This document shows positions 57,901-64,000 of a stretch of DNA of 64,000 nucleotides, piece after piece; the first letter of the stretch is position 1; every line of letters starts with the position of its first letter. Source of the DNA: Pleodorina starrii. Lineage: Eukaryota > Chlorophyta > Chlorophyceae > Chlamydomonadales > Volvocaceae. The DNA lies in contig BRXU01000006.1 in NCBI GenBank assembly GCA_030267565.1, forward strand, positions 112,001 through 176,000. The letters run 5' to 3'. Under the pieces are notes generated by a model, which saw nothing but the letters and a program-made list of their open reading frames with translations, searched no databases and had not been told where the DNA came from. A program made the translations under genes and the position numbers.

Positions 57901-58346
57901 GTTACGAACACGAGGTCGCCTTGAACCGGCTGGTTCTTCTTAATCTGGCCCGGAGCGGTCTCTTTGTCTGCTTTCACCGTTGCGACTGCAGCGCAAACAA
58001 TCCGAATGGCAGGAAGCGTGGGGACGCCAAGGTAAGATCGAGTTGATGTGGCTTATGTGAACGCGCATATAAGCAAACATGGATTGAGAGGGAGCGTCCT
58101 AAAGATGCGCCAGCTGATTCCGGCAGGTGGCGACTCCGTCGATGCCACAGACTCTGTTCTGCCGCTGGCTGGGCCAAACTCGCAAATAAATTTTATCAGC
58201 AGGCATACAATACAAGAATGGTGGATTGCATCAATTGTTAAAACTACGGCTTGAGGACAGCGGCAAACAAGACAGCAATCGCCCGTGCCCCGCTTACATT
58301 GGAAAGAGGCAAGCAGCAAGAGCGCCAAGGCGCCCTTTTGCCACAT
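54814..58346 (-). CDS. M11 metalloprotease (gametolysin/VMP type, QEXXH), copy B
   Basis: Tandem paralogue of the gene at 45058-48752. Exons on the minus strand are 58346-58298, 57985-57765, 57414-56853, 56317-55947 and 55542-54814. The first four have exactly the lengths of copy A (49, 221, 562 and 371 bases) and the same phases. Exon 1 encodes a signal peptide (MWQKGALALLLLASFQ). The zinc site across exons 3 and 4 is [12 protein letters not shown], and STAMGRGD and RMGWATP are conserved, so the enzyme should be active as in copy A. Exon 5 continues into a Pro-rich tail but hits TGA at 54816-54814 inside the 30-bp repeat array. The protein is therefore about 643 residues and loses some 320 codons of tail. 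The first 200 bases of exon 5 are nearly identical to copy A, unlike exon 2. A LINE lies about 200 bases upstream. Confidence 0.88.
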
Positions 58347-58547
58347 TGGTATATTCTTTTGAAAGCCTATATTTCCGTTTGGAGAGAGACAGGTAGGATG
58401 GATGGGTTCGTAGATGGCTATGCCGTCAAAGACTACAAATTTAACTCGGAGGCGTACTCAAGCAAGATATCATTTTAATCCATGGCCTACCTGCGGCCGC
58501 TGGTAGAGCGCACTTCATAGGAGGACCGATTGTACGGCAGCAAGTAG

Positions 58548-60569
58548 CAGATACGGGGCATAGCGGTTGGCGGCGTACTCGCAAAATGCTACGCATCCGT
58601 GCTTGAGCGCCGCCTCACCAAATTCGCGGAAGCGGACCCTGTGGAGCTGCCTGTGCGTCACTGGTGCCAGGCAGGCTTTCGCCAGGGCCTAGGCACACAG
58701 CACCATCTTTTTGTGTTGCGTCATATCCTGACCCGTTACGCAAGACCTGGGCAGAGTGGGTTGCTGGTGTGCCAAATAGATTTTGAGAAGGCGTTTGATC
58801 GGGTGGATAGGAAGACGCTTTGGGCGCGGCTAGCAGAACGTGGCGTGGGGGGTCAATTGATGGACGCTCTGAGACGAGCATACGACAACGTGGAGCTTCG
58901 GGTGAAGGTGAACGGTCAGAGGGGCACGCCTTTTAAGTCGGATCAAGGGGTGAAGCAAGGGTGCCCCCTAAGTCCGGTCTTATTCGGAATGTTCATCGAG
59001 ACGTTTGCGAACTACGTCGACGAACGCGATCGGCGGTGGCCACAGGGGGGGTCCCCGATCGTCGGGGGGAAAAGGGCTCCGGAGCTCTTGTATGCGGATG
59101 ACTTAACGTTATTCGCAACGAACCCCGCACGCATGCAATTTCTGTTGGACAGATTGGTGGAATACTGCGAGGGCTTCGGGATGAGTCTGAACGTCAACAA
59201 GTGCGAGCTATTAGTTTTCGCCGGCAGGCAAGATACGCTAGCGACGTTGATGGAAGGTGCGAGCCAACTGAAATTCGCTGGGCAACCTGTCCCAGTGAAG
59301 GAACGTGCGAAGTACCTCGGCTTGCGATACGGACCCAGTTTTTCGTTTGATTCGTGCCGTATGGAGCTGTGCGATGTGGGGCGAAGAGCGGTGTTCGCGT
59401 TGATGCAGAAACTAGATAGGAATCGAATATGGGTCCCCGATCTTATGTTACGATGCTTTGACGTGCAAATCAGGTCGTTACTGTCGTACGGGGCTGAAGT
59501 GTGGGGCCCTGACGCTATCCGTGAGGCGCTGGGGACCATGGGGCGTCAAAGAATTAAAGAGTGGCACCGTTGGGGACAGAGCCCTGGCTCAGCGCCAGCA
59601 GGGGAGAATGGGGTGTTGCTAAAGAAGTGGGGGAAATGGGTAAAGAGTGTAGGGCGCGCGGCAGGCGTCTTTGAGAGGTGTATGGCGGACCCGATGGTCG
59701 AGGTCCAAAGGATCTTTTTGCGGAAGGTGGTAGGCGCTAGCCTGCCGCCTAACCGACAATTGTTCGCGGAAACGTCGCAGTTACCATTGCACTACTTTTG
59801 GGCGCGACAGGTATTTGGCTTCTGGAAGCGTGTAGCGCGGCAATCCACGTCGTTGGCACGGGCAGTGCTTGAGGAAGATATCAAATCGTGGTTGGAAACA
59901 GATCATTCAGCCACGCACGAATATTTTTGGGCGGGTAAGGTGCTCCGGATTTTCGAGACTCTCGGATTTGACTACAGGCAACATGTACCCGTGGGTCTTA
60001 GCAATGAAGAGAAGGCAAAGGCGATCTTGGGCCTGGAGATCCCGTTTGACAATTTACTGGCCGAGTTCAGACGTCGCCTTCTGTTGGATTGGAGCTCGGG
60101 TAGCCTCGATAGGGACCCGCGGAATTTCCCAGAGTATGAGGAAGGGGGTGTGGGACGGGGAGCACCCGGGGTTACCGCGTGTCGGTACCTGAAATGGATG
60201 GGTGTGGCGTATTCGTTCTCGGACCACAAACGAACATTGGATCACTTGAGGGTGTGTATGCCGAGAAAGCACCACACGGCCCTGATGCGTTTTCGGCTGG
60301 GACGTTGGGACTTGGATGTGTCAAGGTTTGCACGGGGACCGGGTCGGAAACTGCGCGCGGAGAGGATATGTCGGGTGTGCCACGGCGGGTCGGTAGAAGA
60401 CGAGTTGCACGTACTGATGGAATGTCCGGGCTATACGCCATTACGAGAGGCAATAGGCTTCCCTATGGGTAGCAGCATGGTGGATGTGATGGGGACCTTT
60501 GACCCGGCGAAACTGGGCAGTCTCTTATCCCAGATTCAGAAAGCGCGTACCGAGCTGCTTGGTAGCTAA
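58548..60569 (+). CDS. LINE reverse transcriptase ORF, 5'-truncated
   Basis: Open frame of about 673 codons with no ATG at its start; it is read from just after an in-frame TAG at 58545. Sequence begins within the RT domain (RGIAVGGVLAKCYASVLERRL). It continues with QIDFEKAFDRVDR, the block GVKQGCPLSPVLFGMF, the active site LLYADDLTLFA (YADD), and KYLGLRYG. The thumb and C-terminal region follow, with a CCHC-type zinc motif CRVCHGGSVEDELHVLMEC near the end. The apurinic-type endonuclease and ORF1 expected upstream are absent, as usual for 5'-truncated insertions. The frame has no stops or frameshifts, so the insertion is recent. Third positions are less GC-rich than in the host genes. Confidence 0.9.
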   Translation, partial: QIRGIAVGGVLAKCYASVLERRLTKFAEADPVELPVRHWCQAGFRQGLGTQHHLFVLRHILTRYARPGQSGLLVCQIDFEKAFDRVDRKTLWARLAERGVGGQLMDALRRAYDNVELRVKVNGQRGTPFKSDQGVKQGCPLSPVLFGMFIETFANYVDERDRRWPQGGSPIVGGKRAPELLYADDLTLFATNPARMQFLLDRLVEYCEGFGMSLNVNKCELLVFAGRQDTLATLMEGASQLKFAGQPVPVKERAKYLGLRYGPSFSFDSCRMELCDVGRRAVFALMQKLDRNRIWVPDLMLRCFDVQIRSLLSYGAEVWGPDAIREALGTMGRQRIKEWHRWGQSPGSAPAGENGVLLKKWGKWVKSVGRAAGVFERCMADPMVEVQRIFLRKVVGASLPPNRQLFAETSQLPLHYFWARQVFGFWKRVARQSTSLARAVLEEDIKSWLETDHSATHEYFWAGKVLRIFETLGFDYRQHVPVGLSNEEKAKAILGLEIPFDNLLAEFRRRLLLDWSSGSLDRDPRNFPEYEEGGVGRGAPGVTACRYLKWMGVAYSFSDHKRTLDHLRVCMPRKHHTALMRFRLGRWDLDVSRFARGPGRKLRAERICRVCHGGSVEDELHVLMECPGYTPLREAIGFPMGSSMVDVMGTFDPAKLGSLLSQIQKARTELLGS

Positions 60570-60659
60570 CCATACGGCTTATGTTGTCTTAAAGTGCGCC
60601 CCTTGACGGATAACCGTTGTGGGGGGACGCATGTTACCAGCCATTTTGGCTCGTACACA

Positions 60660-60664
60660 TGTAA
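60660..60664 (+). terminator. TGTAA polyadenylation signal of the LINE
   Basis: ACATGTAATGCC lies 91 bases after the RT stop codon and directly before the ATGCCTC repeat that appears to mark the 3' end. Confidence 0.6.
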
Positions 60665-60690
60665 TGCCTCATGCCTCATGCCTCAGATAC

Positions 60691-63600
60691 GGGGACAACG
60701 GGATGGACACAAGATATGTCATGAAATGATTTGAGCAGAGAACGATCAACCCTGATCTACCCAAAAAAATTTGAAGCCGTGTATACAAGCTACCTGGTGC
60801 TGGCGGGCGGCCCTTCCTTGTTCCTACCTACGAATCACAGGATACGGAGGGTATTACGTAAGACGCTGCCAGTTCTTAGCGGGGTTGCTTACGCAAAAAT
60901 ATATATGTTGTACAGTTATACTGCCGTGAAAACTCTACAGTAACCTCCTCCCTCTGTTCGCAACGTATCGGCTTCTGCTTCCGTTTGTCAGCATGCGATG
61001 CCAGCAGAGATTACCGAATGCCGTTCGCGCCTGTCCGCAAGAGTCGTGCGATCGCACTATGTAGCTGTTATTCAGCTCCTCTGTAATTAAGTAACTGTCC
61101 GCGAAGTTCCGAAGTACCAGTACTACGGCCTCCACAGGCAATCCGCAGCATTTTAATTAAAGACATTAAATGAACTGACTATTTTGACCGGTAGCAGAAA
61201 TTCAGCAGGCATCTTAGACGCAACTGCAGTCTAGGTGGGCGGACACCACGGGACACCAGACGATATTCGAAACAATTAAGGGTAAACAATAGAGAGTCAA
61301 AACAACACAATGAAGCTCAAATTTAAATTTGTAACGAGCAGCTCGCTGCTCGGCACCGTACGGAGCAAAGGGCTACAGCCGGTATTTCCATCCAACGGCT
61401 TGTGCCCGCAGCTGTGGAGGGGGACCAAGATGTTTGCCGTTAGTTCATGTCCTAATTATTAGCTGTGGCTTCCGTACCCCTGAAGATAAATAAGTGGTGT
61501 ATGCGCATGGCAGCGATCGATGCGGTCGTTGCGGGCACCGGCAGGCCACGTATACATTCTGTCACTTGCACGCAGATTCTGTGGTGTTAATGTTTGGGAC
61601 GCTTGATGCAATCGTGTGTGCGGGAGCGCATCGGCGGCCCAATAATTGGCGCGCCAGCAGCCTTGGGCGTTGCGAACAAGAAAGTCGCTTCTTTCGCGGC
61701 AGACTTCATTACCATGTGACACAGATAATTTACAATGAAACGCACGGAAAACCTTGAAGTCGGGCAAGTAGGCCGCACAGATGCCGACGAATTCCGCCTT
61801 CATTATTTTGCGAGAGTAGGCGCGGCCAGGAACTGTAAAAACTTCCCTTGTTTTGTCAAAGTATTTATCGAAAGGGTGCCGCGCGCAATAGAACGAGGAG
61901 CTGCCGACTTAGTTCTGCTTTCCAGTGGACCGCCAGCGGCCAACGTTTGTTGTGAAATGATCTTACCAGGACCGCAGAATAGAGGTCGTAAAGGGCTATT
62001 GATTAGATCTGGCCTAGGACCGCTGCACGGGTTGTTTGCCAACCACGCACGGCAGAGCACGGCAGACTGGCTGTGTGTTGGGCGGTCGGGGCCTGAAGCC
62101 GTATCGTGCCGCGCGCATAAGGCTTGCCCTGACCAAAGTGGTTGTTCAGAACAGCTCTAGGGAAGAACAGCTCTAGGGAGGACATGGCGAGCCGTATGGC
62201 CCAAGCGATGCCCAGCAGGAACTTCGGTTGAATACCGGTAACCCTAATGAAGAGTCTTCACATTTCACGTTAGTTTCGCGCTGATTTTTGTCTTTGATTG
62301 AAGCATCAGGAGTTATATATATGCCGGCATGCAGCATCGCATGCAAGGCGGAGCGGGTCAGAGCCCTGTCAGAGCGCGACGAGCACGAGGTCAGCTTCGG
62401 CGTTTTACGGCCTTGTGGTGATAGGCCAGGGACAGGGCAGTAGTGAGCAGCGACCAACGCGCGACCAACGCGCGGGGGCCAGGTTCAAGGCATAGTTGGC
62501 ACGGCACGGGATGAACTCGTAGACCATTAAATGCGGTGCGGTGGTACCCTGCGAAGGCGGTGCGCTTGCCGAAGCAGGCTAAGGCGCCATCGGCGCATGC
62601 CGTGATCTATCTGATCAGCGTCGACAACGAAAATCCACTCCGCAATGCCAAGAGGACTTCCTCGCTTACATCGAATTCGGAGGCCTGCTGCACACAGCTC
62701 GCCTGCAGCACGCCCAGAATGCCAGTGAAGCCACCAACAAAAGCCTCATCTACAAATGTACGGCAATCCAGTACAGCGCGAGCCCCTGAATCAATGCCCG
62801 GCAAGCCTGATACCGGTAACTGGCGCCGGATACATACTACTCCAGCCCAGCCATTCCCTGGCAGACATTGACACTATTTACGACAAGCCTGGTGGCTGGT
62901 GCATATCGGGCATGCCTCGCCGGGGCCTGAACGCTCGCGGGTCTGACGGGGCGTCGTACACCTTCCGTACCATCCGTACAGGTATCCTCGCTCATCTGTA
63001 CGGCGGTTCACTCCTTCTAATGAATGTCCTGTAAGCCAAAACTGGCAAGTACTAATAAACCATCCATATCCGGCTCTCATGTTCTTCACTTAATAACACT
63101 CCCCGGCTACCGTAACACCTGCGGAGAGCAGCCTGCTAATGATTATCAGGTCAGTTCCCATGATCTCTCGCGCGCCATACATGCCTGGATGAATCTAGGG
63201 AGGGCAAGGCCCGCATCGCACATGCCTAAATGAATCTATGTTAGCTAAACCCGCGAACAGTAGCGTCGGATTCGAACGCCATGGATCAATAAGGTCCCGC
63301 GCCAAACCGCTCACGGACAGACAGGATGTCCCGTGAAGGCCCCCCAACCCCCCTGGTAGACAACCCCACCAGAGCAGCTGCCACTTGCGGCAGCCGTCGT
63401 CACCTGACAAATGCCCTATCCCCCAAAAGGGTACTTCCTGCGAAAGACAACCCCAAATGCCATGTGTCTTACGATTCCCGGGGGCGTCAAACCCATTTAT
63501 TCGGCTGCCGCCCGCACGCAAGCTGCCCGGTCGTCCGGAGCTGCGCGCAGCGGTCAGCCATCCCTTCGGAACCCACTTTCCCCCCCCCTGAGGTATCGCA

Positions 63601-64000
63601 ATCGCGTGCACCACATACACCACGCCCATGCAAGCATCTTGGCGCCGCAAATTAGTTCGGGTTGATGCGACCGACCAACCAACCGACCAACAAACCTGTG
63701 AAAACTGTTGCAAGCAGGCAATAAGCCAGGAAGCCGGTCGGGGCCGCGCTTATTCTTTCCTTGCATGCACCGGGACTGCCCGTGCGTTCCAAGTCGACAA
63801 GCCCGTGTTGGCAGCTGCCAATGGGTCCGCACGCAGTCGGTGGGGGCGTTTTATCATCGTTGTCCGCCGTCGGCTCTACTCCCGTTCCGTCATGCCGTCA
63901 ACGGATGATGTATGATAGATGCCACTTTAACGGAAACGACGGCGGTTCTGGGTCTGCACGAAGGAGAGCAAGTGGCGGGCGAATGGTCAAGCGGACGGGC
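60691..64000. other. Region after the LINE, no supported gene
   Basis: No frame here has convincing coding character. AT content is higher than in the left half of the window. One minus-strand stretch at 62785-62670 has an acceptor, a donor (GAT/GTAAGC) and plausible protein sequence, but no partner exon could be joined. Confidence 0.45.

Larger units (their letters stand above)
58548..60690 (+). mobile_element. Non-LTR retrotransposon (LINE), 5'-truncated copy
   Basis: Consists of the truncated RT frame plus a short 3' UTR with TGTAA at 60660-60664, followed by three copies of ATGCCTC. The 5' edge is inferred from the loss of RT homology near 58548. No target-site duplication was identified. 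The element points away from metalloprotease copy B and sits in its presumed promoter region. Confidence 0.75.

Noticed and set aside
61735..62160. 141-codon plus-strand frame
   Set aside because: No recognisable domain, mixed composition without the codon bias of the real genes, and no supporting signals apart from the ATG.
62670..62785. Possible minus-strand exon (TFVDEAFVGGFTGILGVLQA) with acceptor and GAT/GTAAGC donor
   Set aside because: The protein sequence is plausible and the splice sites are good, but no partner exon or start could be found nearby and no family is recognised.

Overview
The window looks like nuclear DNA of a green alga from the Volvocales (Chlamydomonadales), in the range of Chlamydomonas, Gonium or Volvox. 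The evidence is GC-rich coding sequence with Ala, Gly and Pro homopolymers, many short exons with GTGAGT-type donors and C-rich acceptors, TGTAA polyadenylation signals, short TTTTAGGG-type telomeric motifs, M11 metalloproteases of the gametolysin/VMP class with hydroxyproline-rich-type tails, and a PAT/DIRS-like tyrosine-recombinase retrotransposon. The species cannot be fixed from the sequence alone. All gene models were spliced by eye, using exon phase as the main check.

Layout. 0.8-7.1 kb: two tandem minus-strand genes for 2H-family cyclic phosphodiesterase. The upstream gene carries a 1.2 kb, 29-bp minisatellite in an intron, and one exon is almost identical between the copies. 8.5-9.3 kb: a single-exon gene for a small, probably organellar, two-helix membrane protein. 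9.7-14.3 kb: a six-exon NIPA-like (DUF803) transporter gene. 16.4-25.5 kb: a large nuclear-type protein with an AT-hook-like motif, a PHD-like zinc finger split over three exons, a long acidic region and RG-rich stretches. 28.5-34.7 kb: a 13-exon ATP-grasp protein of 623 residues whose motif order suggests circular permutation. 37.5-42.7 kb: a PAT/DIRS-type retroelement with gag, RT-RNase H and a PHD-finger tyrosine recombinase. Its gag and pol are in one frame separated by a single UAG, and pol holds a predicted intron full of a 59-bp repeat. 45.1-48.8 kb and 53.9-58.3 kb: two tandem minus-strand QEXXH metalloprotease genes with identical exon lengths. The second has an expanded 30-bp SPEPP repeat with an in-frame stop. 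58.5-60.7 kb: a 5'-truncated LINE with an otherwise open RT reading frame, directly upstream of the second protease gene. The remaining stretches (14.3-16.4, 25.5-28.5, 34.7-37.5, 42.7-45.0, 48.8-53.8 and 60.7-64 kb) show no gene I can support.

The cellular genes do not form an obvious pathway; they are neighbours rather than partners. The recurring themes are tandem duplication with local sequence homogenisation (phosphodiesterases and proteases), minisatellites inside introns, and a short GC-rich repeat that recurs in introns of unrelated genes. The most unusual objects are the retroelement's expression layout and the apparently permuted ATP-grasp gene.
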